DNA of 64,000 nucleotides from Rhodovulum sulfidophilum (GCA_003241785.1 QFPW01000001.1:550339-614338), one strand, 5' to 3'; numbered from the stretch's first letter, positions 11,309 to 20,881 are shown. Translations and numbers: made by a program. The notes: a model not told the origin generated them from the sequence alone.

Positions 11309-12427
11309 ATGATCAAGAGACTCATAATCGCGGTCATCCTGCTCGGCCTCGTGGTCGGCGGCATCGTCGGCTTCAACCTGTTCCGGTCCAAGATGATCGG
11401 CGAGTTCTTCGCGAACCGCCAGCCGGACGCGGTCACGGTCTCGACCATCGAGGTGAAGACGGGGTCCTGGTCGCCCGGGATCGAGGCGATCGGCACCGCC
11501 CGCGCCAAGCAGGGCGTCGAGCTCGGGGTCGAGACGCCGGGGATCGTCAAGGAGATCACCTTCCAGGCGAACGATCATGTCGAGGCGGGTCAGGTTCTGG
11601 TGCAGCTCGACGACGCGATCGAGCGCGCCGACCTCGCCGCCGCCAATGCGACGCTGAACCTGAGCGAGCTGCAGCTCGACCGGGCGCAGGCGCTGCGCAC
11701 CCGGGGCGTCACCGCCGCGAACGACCTCGACGAGGCGCAGGCCTCGGCGACCAGCGCGCGCGCCGAGGTCCAGAAGCTGACCGCCGTGATGAACCAGAAG
11801 GCGCTGCGCGCCCCCTTCTCCGGCACGGTCGGCATCCCCCAGGTCGACGTGGGCCAGTATCTGCCGGCCGGCACCGTCTATGCGACGCTGCAGGACCTCG
11901 ACGCGATGCGGGTCGATTTCTCGGTGCCCGAGCAGGAGATCCGCCTGATCCGCAACGGCCTGCCGGTCACCGCCTCCACCGAGGTCGGCACCGCGTCGCT
12001 GGAGGGCAGGGTGATCGGCATCGAGCCCCGGATCGACCCGAACAGCCGCCTCGTCACGGTCCGCGCCGAGGTCGAGAACGCCGACGACGCGCTCAACCCG
12101 GGCCAGTTCCTGCGCGTCCGCGTCGAGCTTCCGGCCGAGAGCGACGTCATCTCGCTGCCGCAGACCGCCGTCTCCTCGACGCTCTACGGCGACAGCGTCT
12201 TCGTCGTCCGCGAGGAGGGCGAGGGCGAGGAGAAGAAGTCCACGGTCGAGCAGGTCTTCGTCCAGGTCGGACGCCGCTCGCTCGGCCTCGTCGAGATCAC
12301 CTCGGGGCTGAACCCCGGCGATGTCGTGGTGACGGCGGGGCAGAACCGGCTCTTCACCGGGGCGCCGGTGACCATCGACAACACGATCAACCCCGCCGAC
12401 GCCGAATTCCGGCCGATCGGGCAGTAG
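11309..12427 (+). CDS. RND efflux periplasmic adaptor (membrane fusion protein)
   Basis: 372 residues. An N-terminal membrane anchor (IKRLIIAVILLGLVVGGIVGFNL) precedes the lipoyl/biotinyl-like half motifs (GTARAKQGVELGVETPGIV and ALRAPFSGTVGIPQVDVGQYL). These flank a short alpha-hairpin (about residues 105-160), and the beta-barrel and membrane-proximal domains follow. It links an inner-membrane RND pump to an outer-membrane channel. The ATG at 11309 was chosen because it begins at the membrane anchor; upstream in-frame sequence is low-complexity. The RND pump gene follows ten bases downstream. No outer-membrane TolC-like gene is present in the window. Confidence 0.93.
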   Translation: MIKRLIIAVILLGLVVGGIVGFNLFRSKMIGEFFANRQPDAVTVSTIEVKTGSWSPGIEAIGTARAKQGVELGVETPGIVKEITFQANDHVEAGQVLVQLDDAIERADLAAANATLNLSELQLDRAQALRTRGVTAANDLDEAQASATSARAEVQKLTAVMNQKALRAPFSGTVGIPQVDVGQYLPAGTVYATLQDLDAMRVDFSVPEQEIRLIRNGLPVTASTEVGTASLEGRVIGIEPRIDPNSRLVTVRAEVENADDALNPGQFLRVRVELPAESDVISLPQTAVSSTLYGDSVFVVREEGEGEEKKSTVEQVFVQVGRRSLGLVEITSGLNPGDVVVTAGQNRLFTGAPVTIDNTINPADAEFRPIGQ

Positions 12428-12437
12428 GGAGCGTGCG

Positions 12438-15400
12438 ATGAACCTCAGCGAGCTCTTCATCCGCCGGCCGGTCCTCTCGACCGTCCTCGCCGCCTTCATG
12501 CTGCTCGCGGGGTTCTACGGGATCTTCAACCTCGCGATCCGCGAGTATCCCGAGGTCGAGGAGACGGTCGTCACCGTCACCACCGTCTATCAGGGCGCGC
12601 CGCCCGATCTCATCCAGGGCTTCATCACCGCGCCGCTGGCCGCGGCGGTCGCGACGACCGAGAACATCGACTACGTCAGCTCGCAGTCCACGCCCTCGGT
12701 CAGCGTGATCTCGGTGCATATGAAGCTCGGGTCCGACCCGGACGTCGCGCTGACCGAGGTGCTCGCCAAGGTGCAGCAGGTCCGCAGCCAGCTGCCCGAC
12801 GGCGCCGAGGACCCTTCGATCGTCAAGGGCACCGGCCAGCAGTTCGCGCTCATGTATCTCGCGGCGCAGAACCCGAACATGGACGCCGAGCAGCTGACCG
12901 AATACCTCGACCGCGTGATCCGGCCCCGGATGTCGACCATCCCCGGCGTCGCCGAGATCGAGATCATCGGCGCGGCCAACTATTCGATGCGGATATGGCT
13001 CGATCCGCTGGCGCTCGCGGCGCGCGGCGTCACCGCCGCCGAGGTCCTGCAGGCGATCAGCAACTCGAACTTCCTCTCCGCCCCCGGCAAGACCGAGAAC
13101 GAATTCACCGCGACCTCGATCACGCTGCAATCGACGCTGCAATCGCCCGAGGCCTTCGGCACGCTGCCGATCCGGGGCGAAGGCGACGCGGTCGTGCGCC
13201 TGCGCGACGTGGCGCGGATCGAGCTCGGCGCCGAGAACCACGACACGATCGTGACCTTCAACGGCAATTCGGGCACCTTCATCGGCGTCTTCCCGACGCC
13301 GGCGGCGAACCCGCTCGACGTCGCGGACGCCGTGGTCGCGGAACTGCCGGCGATCAACGCCTCGCTGCCGCGCGGCATGTCGATCGAGCTCGTCTACGAT
13401 TCCACCGAGACGATCTCGGCCTCGATCGAGGAAGTGTTCAAGACCATCGCCGAGGCGGTGGTGATCGTGGTGATCGTCATCATCCTCTTCCTCGGCTCGT
13501 TCCGCTCGGTCCTGATGCCGATCGTGACGATCCCGCTGTCGCTGATCGGCGTCTGCGTGCTGCTGCTGGCGCTCGGCTATTCGATCAACCTCTTGTCGCT
13601 GCTCGCCATGGTGCTCGCGATCGGCCTCGTCGTCGACGACGCCATCGTCGTGGTCGAGAACATCCACCGCCATATCGAGGAAGGGCTGACGCCCATGGAG
13701 GCCTCGATCACCGGCATGAAGGAGATCGCGGGGCCGGTGATCGCGATGACGATCACGCTCGCCGCCGTGCTGACGCCGCTCGGCTTCACCGGCGGGCTCA
13801 CCGGCGCGCTCTTTCGCGAATTCTCCTTCACCCTCGCGGGCGCGGTGATCCTCTCGGGCGTGATCGCGCTCACCATCACCCCCGCGATGTCGGCGCGCCT
13901 GCTGACCTCGGGCGAGCCGGGGCGGTTCCAGCGCATCGTCGACCGCTCCTTCGACGGCCTCGCGAACTGGTACGAGCGCCGGGTGTCGAGCTCGCTCGAC
14001 TACCGGCCGGTGACGCTGCTGATGGTGATCGCGCTCTTCGGCGTCACGGTGTTCATGTTCCTCAACACCACCTCCGAACTGGCGCCGGAGGAGGATTCGG
14101 GCGCGCTCTTCGCGATCCTGAATGGCCCGAAGTACGCGACCAACGAGTATACGAAGCTCTACACCGACCAGATCTACGAGATGTCGAAGGATCAGCCGGA
14201 GGTCGACACCAGCTTCTCGATCGGCGGCGCGGTCGGAACGCCGGGCTCGGCCTTCTACATCTGGGTGCTGAAGGACTGGGCCGACCGCGACCGCTCGCAG
14301 GCCGAGATCCAGCAGGACATCCAGGCGATGCTGGGCCGCCAGGCGGGCATGGAGGGCTTCGTCTTCGCGCCGCCCACGCTGCCCGGCGCCGGCGGCGGCC
14401 TGCCGATCTCGGTGGTGCTGCAGTCGATCTACGACCCCGAGCGCGTCTTCGAGCTCGCCGAGAAGATCAAGCAGCGCGCGACCGCGACGGGCAAGTTCAT
14501 CGTCGTGCAGAATTCGATGTCCTTCGACCAGCCCGAAACCCGCATCACGATCGACCGCGACCGCGCGGCCAGCCTCAACGTCTCGGTGGCGGATATCGGC
14601 AACACGCTCGGCCTGCTGGTCGGCGGCGCCTCGATCGGCCAGTTCGACCGCGATTCGAACAGCTACGACGTGATCACCCAGGTCCCGCGCGACTGGCGCG
14701 CCAATCCCGAGCAGCTCGGGCAGTTCTTCGTGCGCGCCTCGACCGGCGACATGGTGCCGCTCTCCTCGGTGGTCAGCGTCGCCACCAACGCCTCGCCCGC
14801 GGTGATCGAGCAGTTCAACCAGCTCAATTCCGCGACGCTCTCGGCGCTGCCGCTGCCCGGCGTCACCTCGGGCGACGGGCTCGCGACGCTCGAGCAGATC
14901 ATGCGCGAGGAGCTGTCCGACGGGTATTTCATCGACTATTCGGCGCAGTCGCGGCTCGAGGTCAGCCAGGGCAACACGCTCCTGATCGCCTTCGCCCTCG
15001 CGATCGTCGTGATCTATCTCGTGCTGGCGGCGCAGTTCGAGAGCTTCCGCGATCCGCTCATCATCCTGATGTCGGTGCCGCTCTCGATCTTCGGCGCGAT
15101 CCTGCCCCTCAACATCGGGCTCGGCACGCTGAACATCTATACCCAGGTCGGCCTGATCACGCTCATCGGCCTCATCACCAAGCACGGCATCCTGCTCGTC
15201 GAATTCGCGAACCAGCAGCGCGAGGAGCACGGGCTCGACAGGCGCGCCGCGATCATCGCCGCCGCCAAGGTCCGGCTCCGACCGATCCTGATGACCACGG
15301 CGGCGATGGCGCTCGCGGTCATCCCGCTCATCTTCGCCGAGGGCGCGGGCGCGGCGGCGCGGTATTCGATCGGCCTCGTCATCTTCACCGGCATGCTGAT

Positions 15401-15518
15401 CGGGACGATCTTCACGCTGTTCGTCGTGCCGATGTTCTACACCTATCTCGCGCACAGCGACGCCGCCGTGGAGGCGCGCCGGGCCGCCGCGCCGCCGCGC
15501 GGCCCCGCGCACGCCTGA
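12438..15518 (+). CDS. RND family efflux transporter, HAE1/MdtB-like inner-membrane pump
   Basis: 1026 residues, the usual length for AcrB/MdtB-type proton-driven pumps. It has twelve predicted membrane segments with two large periplasmic loops. The proton-relay aspartates are in TM4 (GLVVDDAIVVVEN, Asp400/Asp401) and the partner lysine in TM10 (GLITKHGILLVEF, Lys915). The N terminus (NLSELFIRRPVLSTVLAA) is typical of the family. The pump exports hydrophobic or amphipathic compounds from periplasm or outer leaflet in exchange for protons; substrates are not predictable here. It forms an operon with the adaptor gene upstream. Confidence 0.95.
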   Translation: MNLSELFIRRPVLSTVLAAFMLLAGFYGIFNLAIREYPEVEETVVTVTTVYQGAPPDLIQGFITAPLAAAVATTENIDYVSSQSTPSVSVISVHMKLGSDPDVALTEVLAKVQQVRSQLPDGAEDPSIVKGTGQQFALMYLAAQNPNMDAEQLTEYLDRVIRPRMSTIPGVAEIEIIGAANYSMRIWLDPLALAARGVTAAEVLQAISNSNFLSAPGKTENEFTATSITLQSTLQSPEAFGTLPIRGEGDAVVRLRDVARIELGAENHDTIVTFNGNSGTFIGVFPTPAANPLDVADAVVAELPAINASLPRGMSIELVYDSTETISASIEEVFKTIAEAVVIVVIVIILFLGSFRSVLMPIVTIPLSLIGVCVLLLALGYSINLLSLLAMVLAIGLVVDDAIVVVENIHRHIEEGLTPMEASITGMKEIAGPVIAMTITLAAVLTPLGFTGGLTGALFREFSFTLAGAVILSGVIALTITPAMSARLLTSGEPGRFQRIVDRSFDGLANWYERRVSSSLDYRPVTLLMVIALFGVTVFMFLNTTSELAPEEDSGALFAILNGPKYATNEYTKLYTDQIYEMSKDQPEVDTSFSIGGAVGTPGSAFYIWVLKDWADRDRSQAEIQQDIQAMLGRQAGMEGFVFAPPTLPGAGGGLPISVVLQSIYDPERVFELAEKIKQRATATGKFIVVQNSMSFDQPETRITIDRDRAASLNVSVADIGNTLGLLVGGASIGQFDRDSNSYDVITQVPRDWRANPEQLGQFFVRASTGDMVPLSSVVSVATNASPAVIEQFNQLNSATLSALPLPGVTSGDGLATLEQIMREELSDGYFIDYSAQSRLEVSQGNTLLIAFALAIVVIYLVLAAQFESFRDPLIILMSVPLSIFGAILPLNIGLGTLNIYTQVGLITLIGLITKHGILLVEFANQQREEHGLDRRAAIIAAAKVRLRPILMTTAAMALAVIPLIFAEGAGAAARYSIGLVIFTGMLIGTIFTLFVVPMFYTYLAHSDAAVEARRAAAPPRGPAHA

Positions 15519-15617
15519 GGCGCTCCGGCGATGGCGTTTTAGTGATCGCGCCCTCGCAACCATTCCGGCCCTCGGGGGTTCTCTTCCCGAATGCAATCGC
15601 AACGGGAGATCCACACG

Positions 15618-15809
15618 ATGGGCAGCACGATGGACAAGGTGAAGGGCACGGCCAACGAGCTCGCGGGCAAGGCCCGGGAAGCCGCCGGACGGGCGACCAA
15701 CGACCCGGAGATGGAGGCAGATGGCGCCGCCCAGGAGGCCAAGGGCAAGCTCCAGAAGGCGAAGGGCGACGCCAAGGACGCCGTGAAGAACGTCGTCGAC
15801 CGCGCCTGA
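15618..15809 (+). CDS. CsbD family stress-response protein
   Basis: 63 residues. A short, highly charged, helix-prone protein with the CsbD signature MDKVKGTANELAGKAREA and a second imperfect copy of the same kind (AQEAKGKLQKAKGDAKDA). Family members are abundant general-stress proteins of unknown mechanism. The ATG at 15618 follows GGGAG by nine bases; an in-frame ATG 27 bases upstream lacks a ribosome site. It is monocistronic and is followed by a GC-rich hairpin. Confidence 0.88.
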   Translation: MGSTMDKVKGTANELAGKAREAAGRATNDPEMEADGAAQEAKGKLQKAKGDAKDAVKNVVDRA

Positions 15810-15830
15810 TCCCGGTCCCGCGCGAAATCG

Positions 15831-15856
15831 GAAGCCGCTCCCCCGGGGGCGGCTTC
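15831..15856 (+). terminator. Possible terminator hairpin after the CsbD gene
   Basis: Perfect 8-base arms GAAGCCGC (15831-15838) and GCGGCTTC (15849-15856) about 20 bases after the csbD stop. The following T-tract is poor, so this may be a weak or factor-assisted terminator. Confidence 0.45.
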
Positions 15857-15906
15857 GTCGTTGATGGGGCGGGGGAACCCGCGCCGGGGTCGGAGCGTTT
15901 CGGGGC

Positions 15907-16923
15907 ATGATCCGCGCCTCGGACCTGCTCGTTCCACGACCCGAAGGGCTCTATTGCCCGCCCGGTGATTTTCATATCGACCCGGTGCGCCCGGTGCGGC
16001 GCGCGCTGATCACCCACGGCCATTCCGACCACGCCCGCCCCGGCCATGGCGCGGTGCTGGCGACGCCCGAGACGCTCGACATCATGGAGCTCCGGATGGG
16101 TCCGGATTTCGCCCGGGAGCGCCAGGCCGCGCCCTATGGCGCGCCGCTCGACGTCGGTGGGGTCTCGGTGTCGTTCCACCCGGCCGGCCATGTGCTGGGC
16201 TCGGCGCAGATCGCCGTCGGCTGGCGCGGGCTCCGCATCACCGCCGCCGGCGACTACAAGCGGACCCCGGACCCGACCTGCGCCGCCTTCGAGCCGGTTC
16301 CTTCCGACATCTTCATCACCGAGGCGACCTTCGGCCTGCCGGTCTTCCGCCATCCCGCGCCGGAGGCCGAGGCGCGGCGGCTCATCGACTCGCTCGCGCT
16401 CTTCCCCGACCGCGCCCATCTCGTCGGCGCCTATTCGCTCGGCAAGGCGCAGCGGCTGATCCGGCTCCTGCGCGACGTCGGCTACGACGCGCCGATCCGG
16501 ATCCACGGCGCGCTGACGCGGATGTGCGACTACTACGTCTCGCGCGGGATCGACCTCGGAGAGCTGACGCCCGCCACGGTCGCCGGGCAGAAGGGCCGGG
16601 GCTTCGGCGGCGAGATCATCCTCGGGCCGCCCTCGGCCTTCGCGGCGACCTGGGTGCGGCGCTTCGCCGATCCGCTGATCGCCTTCGCCTCGGGCTGGAT
16701 GCGGGTCCGGGCGCGGGCGCGGCAGCGGGGGGTGGAACTCGCGCTCGTCATCTCCGACCATTGCGACTGGCCCGAGCTGACCGAGACGCTGACCGAGCTC
16801 TCGCCCGCCGAGACCTGGGTGACGCATGGCCGCGAGGAGGCCCTGGTGCGCTGGTGCGCGCTCAACGGCTTCGCCGCGCGGCCGCTGCATCTCGTCGGCT
16901 ACGAGGACGAGGCGGAGGACTGA
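15907..16923 (+). CDS. Ligase-associated DNA exonuclease (metallo-beta-lactamase fold)
   Basis: 338 residues. The metallo-beta-lactamase/beta-CASP metal motif is visible as ITHGHSDHARPGH, with further ligands in HPAGHVLGSAQ, AAGDYKRTPDP and SDHCDWPEL. These features match the ligase-associated exonuclease family related to SNM1/Artemis-type nucleases and to CPSF-like beta-CASP enzymes. The stop codon overlaps the ATG of the ATP-dependent DNA ligase by one base, so the two are co-translated and likely act on the same DNA ends. The family is normally found with this ligase plus a DEXH helicase and a phosphoesterase; those partners are not adjacent here. Confidence 0.9.
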   Translation: MIRASDLLVPRPEGLYCPPGDFHIDPVRPVRRALITHGHSDHARPGHGAVLATPETLDIMELRMGPDFARERQAAPYGAPLDVGGVSVSFHPAGHVLGSAQIAVGWRGLRITAAGDYKRTPDPTCAAFEPVPSDIFITEATFGLPVFRHPAPEAEARRLIDSLALFPDRAHLVGAYSLGKAQRLIRLLRDVGYDAPIRIHGALTRMCDYYVSRGIDLGELTPATVAGQKGRGFGGEIILGPPSAFAATWVRRFADPLIAFASGWMRVRARARQRGVELALVISDHCDWPELTETLTELSPAETWVTHGREEALVRWCALNGFAARPLHLVGYEDEAED

Positions 16924-18518
16924 TGCGCCGTTTCGCCGCCCTGCTCGACCGGCTGAGCCTGACCCCGGGGCGGAACGCGAAGCTGCGGCTGATCGAGGGC
17001 TATCTCGCCGAGGCGCCCGATCCCGACCGGGGCTGGGGCCTCGCCGCCATCACCGGCGATCTCGCGCTCGACACGGTGAAGCCCGCGATGCTGCGCGGCC
17101 TGATCGCCGAGCGGGTCGACCCCGAGCTTTTCGCGCTCTCCTATGACTTCGTCGGCGATCTGGCCGAGACGATCGCGCTGCTCTGGCCCGACGGGCCGGC
17201 GACGAACGCCGATCCCTCGCTTGGGGCCATCGTCGCGGACCTGCGCGCGAGCTCCCGGCGCGAGGCGCCCCGGCTGGTGGAACGGCTGCTCGACACGCTC
17301 GACGCCTCGGGGCGCTTCGCGCTGCTCAAGGTGGTGACCGGCGGATTGCGCGTCGGCGTCTCGGCCCGGCTCGCGAAACAGGCGCTGGCCGATTTCGGCG
17401 GCCGCGAGGTCGCGGAGATCGAGGAGGTCTGGCACGGGCAGGAGCCGCCCTACGCGGCGCTCTTCGCCTGGCTCGGCGGGGGCGGGCCGCGGCCGCCCGC
17501 CGACAGCCGGCTCGGCTTCCGCCCCGTCATGCTGTCGCATCCGCTCGAGGCGGCGGACCGGGAGAAGCTCGACCCCGCCGCGTTCCGCGCCGAGTGGAAA
17601 TGGGACGGGATCCGGGTGCAGGCCTCGGCCGGTCCCGAGGGGCGCCGGCTTTACTCGCGCACCGGCGAGGAGATCTCCGGCGCCTTCCCAGATCTCGTCG
17701 ACGCGATGGATTTCGACGGCACGCTCGACGGCGAGCTCCTCGTCGCGCGGCCCGGCGGCCTCGGCGAAGGCGTCGCATCCTTCGGCGACCTGCAGCAGCG
17801 GCTGAACCGCAAGAGCGTCACGGCGCGCCAGATCACGCGCTATCCGGCGGCGCTGCGGCTCTACGACCTGCTGCGCGACGGCGCCGAGGATCTGCGGCCC
17901 GCGCCGTTCTTTGCCCGGCGCGCCCGGCTCGAGGCCTTCGCCGCCGGGCTCGATCCCGACCGCTTCGATCTCTCGCCGCTGATCCCGTTCGGCGGCTGGG
18001 AGGAGCTGGCGCGCGAGCGGGCCGAGCCGCCCGAGGACGTGATCGAGGGCGTGATGCTGAAGCGCGCCGACAGCCCCTATCTCGCCGGGCGTCCGACCGG
18101 GCACTGGTACAAGTGGAAGCGCGATCCCCGCGTGGTCGACGCGGTGCTCATGTACGCGCAGCGCGGGCACGGCAAGCGCTCCGGCTTCTATTCCGACTAT
18201 ACCTTCGGCCTCTGGGCGGCGGATGGCACGCTGCTGCCGGTCGGCAAGGCCTATTTCGGCTTCACCGACGAGGAGCTGGCCCAGATCGACAAGTTCGTGC
18301 GCGACAACACGGTCGAGCGCTTCGGCCCGGTGCGCGCGGTGCGGGCCGAGCCGAACCACGGCCTGGTGCTCGAGGTCGCCTTCGAGGGGCTGAACCGCTC
18401 GACGCGCCACAAATCGGGGCTCGCGATGCGCTTTCCCCGCATCAGCCGGCTGCGCTGGGACAAGCCGCCGGCCGAGGCCGACCGGATCGAGACGCTCGAG
18501 GCGCTGCTCCCGCCCTGA
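16923..18518 (+). CDS. ATP-dependent DNA ligase of the exonuclease-associated type
   Basis: 531 residues. An N-terminal helical DNA-binding domain (about 1-200) is followed by the nucleotidyltransferase core with motif I EWKWDGIR (adenylated Lys226), motif III DGTLDGELL, motif IV VIEGVMLKR and motif V GHWYKWKR. An OB domain ends with FPRISRLRWDKPP. It seals nicks in duplex DNA with ATP, additional to the essential NAD-dependent LigA (not in this window). The chosen ATG overlaps the exonuclease stop; a longer in-frame reading upstream is only exonuclease shadow. It probably works in a repair process with the upstream nuclease. Confidence 0.94.
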   Translation: MRRFAALLDRLSLTPGRNAKLRLIEGYLAEAPDPDRGWGLAAITGDLALDTVKPAMLRGLIAERVDPELFALSYDFVGDLAETIALLWPDGPATNADPSLGAIVADLRASSRREAPRLVERLLDTLDASGRFALLKVVTGGLRVGVSARLAKQALADFGGREVAEIEEVWHGQEPPYAALFAWLGGGGPRPPADSRLGFRPVMLSHPLEAADREKLDPAAFRAEWKWDGIRVQASAGPEGRRLYSRTGEEISGAFPDLVDAMDFDGTLDGELLVARPGGLGEGVASFGDLQQRLNRKSVTARQITRYPAALRLYDLLRDGAEDLRPAPFFARRARLEAFAAGLDPDRFDLSPLIPFGGWEELARERAEPPEDVIEGVMLKRADSPYLAGRPTGHWYKWKRDPRVVDAVLMYAQRGHGKRSGFYSDYTFGLWAADGTLLPVGKAYFGFTDEELAQIDKFVRDNTVERFGPVRAVRAEPNHGLVLEVAFEGLNRSTRHKSGLAMRFPRISRLRWDKPPAEADRIETLEALLPP

Positions 18519-18599
18519 TCGAACCTCTTCACACAGGGCCGATCGATCCTTACCACGGGGGAAACGGCGGCGAGACGCCGCCCCGAGGAAGGAAGCGGA

Positions 18600-19160
18600 A
18601 TGTCGAATTTTGACGATGGATACATGACCAGGGCCGACAACAGGCTCGGCACGATGTCGGATTTCCTGCTCCGCGAGATTCCCTACCTCGTGATCCTCGT
18701 CCTCACCGTCGCGGGCGCCGGCTATGTCAGCCTGATGCGGCGGCCGATCGTGCATTACTGGGATTTCGTCGCCGTGCTCATCGCGGTGATCTGCGTCGTG
18801 GTCGGCTGGCGCCGGATGACCGACAACAAGGCGCGCTGGCATCTGGTCTGGACCCAGGTCCTGCACTGGGGCGCCTTCCTCATCGCGATGAACATGGTGT
18901 TCCTGCCGAGCATGCAGTCGATCCTGAACGCCGATTCGACCAGCCTCGTGGTGCTCTTCACGCTCGCGCTCGGAACCTTCGTCGCCGGGGTGCACACCGG
19001 CTCGGTCCGGCTCTGCGCCAATGGCGCGGTCATGGCCGCGTTGGTTCCCGCGATCGCCTGGCTCGACCAGTCCGCGCTCATCCTGTCGCTGGTGGCGCTG
19101 CTTCTGCTCGGGATCGGCGCCGCGTTTCTCTGGCACCGGTTCGGCCGCGGGCGGGACTGA
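18600..19160 (+). CDS. Multipass inner-membrane protein of unknown function
   Basis: 186 residues. A soluble N terminus of about 25 residues is followed by roughly five hydrophobic segments: near residues 27-45 (PYLVILVLTVAGAGYVSL), 55-70, 85-105, 115-130 and 145-175. No catalytic motif is seen. The start ATG follows GAGGAAGGAAG. It lies 81 bases after the DNA ligase gene on the same strand, which is where many genomes carry the ligase-associated helicase; this protein has no helicase feature. I do not recognise a family. Confidence 0.7.
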   Translation: MSNFDDGYMTRADNRLGTMSDFLLREIPYLVILVLTVAGAGYVSLMRRPIVHYWDFVAVLIAVICVVVGWRRMTDNKARWHLVWTQVLHWGAFLIAMNMVFLPSMQSILNADSTSLVVLFTLALGTFVAGVHTGSVRLCANGAVMAALVPAIAWLDQSALILSLVALLLLGIGAAFLWHRFGRGRD

Positions 19161-19298
19161 GGCCCGGGCCGCGTCGCGGCGGCGTAGCGGTGAATTGATA
19201 AGGCTGCCTTCCTTTTGCCTTGCCGCCCGGCGGAAGCGGACGATATATCGGGTCCGGATGGCCCCCTCGCGCGGCCGCAACCTTCCCGGTCCCGAACG

Positions 19299-20699
19299 AT
19301 GCGCCTTCTCCCGATGATCCTCGCCGTCGCGCTCTTCATGGAGCAGATGGATTCGACGGTGATCGCGACCTCGCTGCCCGCGATCGCCGCCGATATCGGG
19401 ACCTCGCCCGTCGCGCTGAAGCTCGCCGTCACCGCCTATCTCGTCTCGCTCGCGATCTTCATCCCGATCTCGGGCTGGATGGCCGACCGGTTCGGGGCGA
19501 AGAACATCTTCCGCGTGGCGATCGGCGTCTTCGCCCTCGGCTCGGTCTCCTGCGCCTTCGCGGGCTCGATCGAGGGTTTCGTGCTCGCGCGGTTCCTGCA
19601 GGGCATCGGCGGCTCAATGATGACCCCGGTCGCGCGGCTGATCCTCGTCCGCGCCACGCGGCGGGACGAGCTCGTCAACGCGATGGCCTGGCTCACCATC
19701 CCGGCGATGATCGGCCCGCTGATGGGCCCGCCGCTCGGCGGCTTTCTCACCACCTATCTCAGCTGGCACTGGATCTTCTGGATCAACGTGCCGATCAGCT
19801 TCGTCGGTATCCTGCTCGTGACGCGATACCTCGAGGAGGGCGAGGCGCGCGAGCCGCGGCCGGTCGACCTGCCCGGCTTCTTCCTGTCGGCGCTCGCCTT
19901 CGCCGGGCTCGTCTTCGGCATGTCGGTGGTGAGCCTGCCGGCGCTGCCGATCAGCTACGGCTATGGCACGATCGCGGTCGGCGTCGTGGCGAGCGTGCTC
20001 TACGTCCGGCACGCGCGGCGCGCGGCCTTTCCGCTGCTCGACCCGGCGATGCTCCGGCATCCGCTGTTCCGCGCCGGCATCCTCGGCGGCTCGCTGATGC
20101 GGGTCGGCATCGGCGCGATCCCGTTCCTGCTGCCGCTGATGCTGCAGCTCGGCTTCGGCCTCTCGCCGTTCCAGTCGGGGATGATCACCTTCATCGCCGC
20201 CGCGGGGGCGCTGACCTCGAAATTCATCGCGCCGCGCGCCTACCGGATGTTCGGCTTCCGCGACCTGCTCGGGCTCGGGGTGCTGGCCTCGGCGATGTTC
20301 ATCGCGATCAACGCGACCTTCACGCCGACGACGCCGGCCGTCCTCATCATGCTGTGCCTGTTTCTCGGGGGGGTGCTCCGCTCGCTCTGCTTCACCGGGG
20401 TGAACGCGCTGGTCTTCGCCGACGTCGGCGACGCCGAGAGCTCGCAGGCGACGGCGATCAACGCCGTGGCGCAGCAGATCTCGCTCGCGACCGGCGTCGC
20501 GCTCGCGGGCGCCATCCTCGACGTCTCGGGCGGCCCGCGGGGCGGCGACGGGCTGAGCCTCGCCGATTTCCACACCGCCTTCCTCGGGGTCGCCATGGTC
20601 TCGGTGCTGGGCGCCGGGGTCTTCCTGCGCCTGCCGCGCGACGCGGGCGCGGCGGTCTCCGGGCACCGCCGCGCGGCGGCGCCCGCGCCCGGCGAATAG
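19299..20699 (+). CDS. MFS transporter, EmrB/QacA-type drug:proton antiporter
   Basis: 466 residues with about 14 predicted membrane segments. Motifs of the DHA2 family are present: MEQMDSTVIATSLPAIAADIG in TM1, the loop motif GWMADRFGAKNIFRVAI, and GPLMGPPLGGFLTTYLSWHWIFWINVP in the TM5 region. Such carriers export drugs or other small amphipathic molecules using the proton gradient. The ATG at 19299 begins exactly at TM1; the in-frame extension upstream is not hydrophobic and unlike the family. It is followed immediately by an opposing tRNA-Leu gene. Confidence 0.92.
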   Translation: MRLLPMILAVALFMEQMDSTVIATSLPAIAADIGTSPVALKLAVTAYLVSLAIFIPISGWMADRFGAKNIFRVAIGVFALGSVSCAFAGSIEGFVLARFLQGIGGSMMTPVARLILVRATRRDELVNAMAWLTIPAMIGPLMGPPLGGFLTTYLSWHWIFWINVPISFVGILLVTRYLEEGEAREPRPVDLPGFFLSALAFAGLVFGMSVVSLPALPISYGYGTIAVGVVASVLYVRHARRAAFPLLDPAMLRHPLFRAGILGGSLMRVGIGAIPFLLPLMLQLGFGLSPFQSGMITFIAAAGALTSKFIAPRAYRMFGFRDLLGLGVLASAMFIAINATFTPTTPAVLIMLCLFLGGVLRSLCFTGVNALVFADVGDAESSQATAINAVAQQISLATGVALAGAILDVSGGPRGGDGLSLADFHTAFLGVAMVSVLGAGVFLRLPRDAGAAVSGHRRAAAPAPGE

Positions 20700-20702
20700 C
20701 GC

Positions 20703-20788
20703 TGGTCGGGGCTACCGGAATCGAACCGGTATGGGACAAGCCCGAGGCATTTTAAGTGCCTTGCGTCTACCAATTTCGCCAAGCCCCG
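20703..20788 (-). tRNA. tRNA-Leu (anticodon UAA)
   Basis: Read on the minus strand, this folds as a class II tRNA. The acceptor stem is CGGGGCT pairing with AGCCCCG, the D-arm contains TTGGTAGACGC, and the anticodon loop CTTAAAA carries TAA. A long variable arm typical of leucine follows, then a T-arm with GGTTCGATTCC and an encoded CCA (20703-20705). The last bases lie only three bases past the MFS stop codon, on the opposite strand. Confidence 0.95.
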
Positions 20789-20881
20789 GCCGGACGCTGG
20801 TAAGCCCTTCGCGGCCGCGCTGGCAAGCGAAAGCGTCGCGGGGTGGGCTGGGTCGCGCGATCGGCCGGCCCTCGAGGCGCC

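Noticed and set aside
12387..15908. An 1173-codon open frame on the minus strand across the RND pump
   Set aside because: It is antisense to a full-length RND transporter, with highly charged Arg/Asp/His-rich repetitive translation and no domain.
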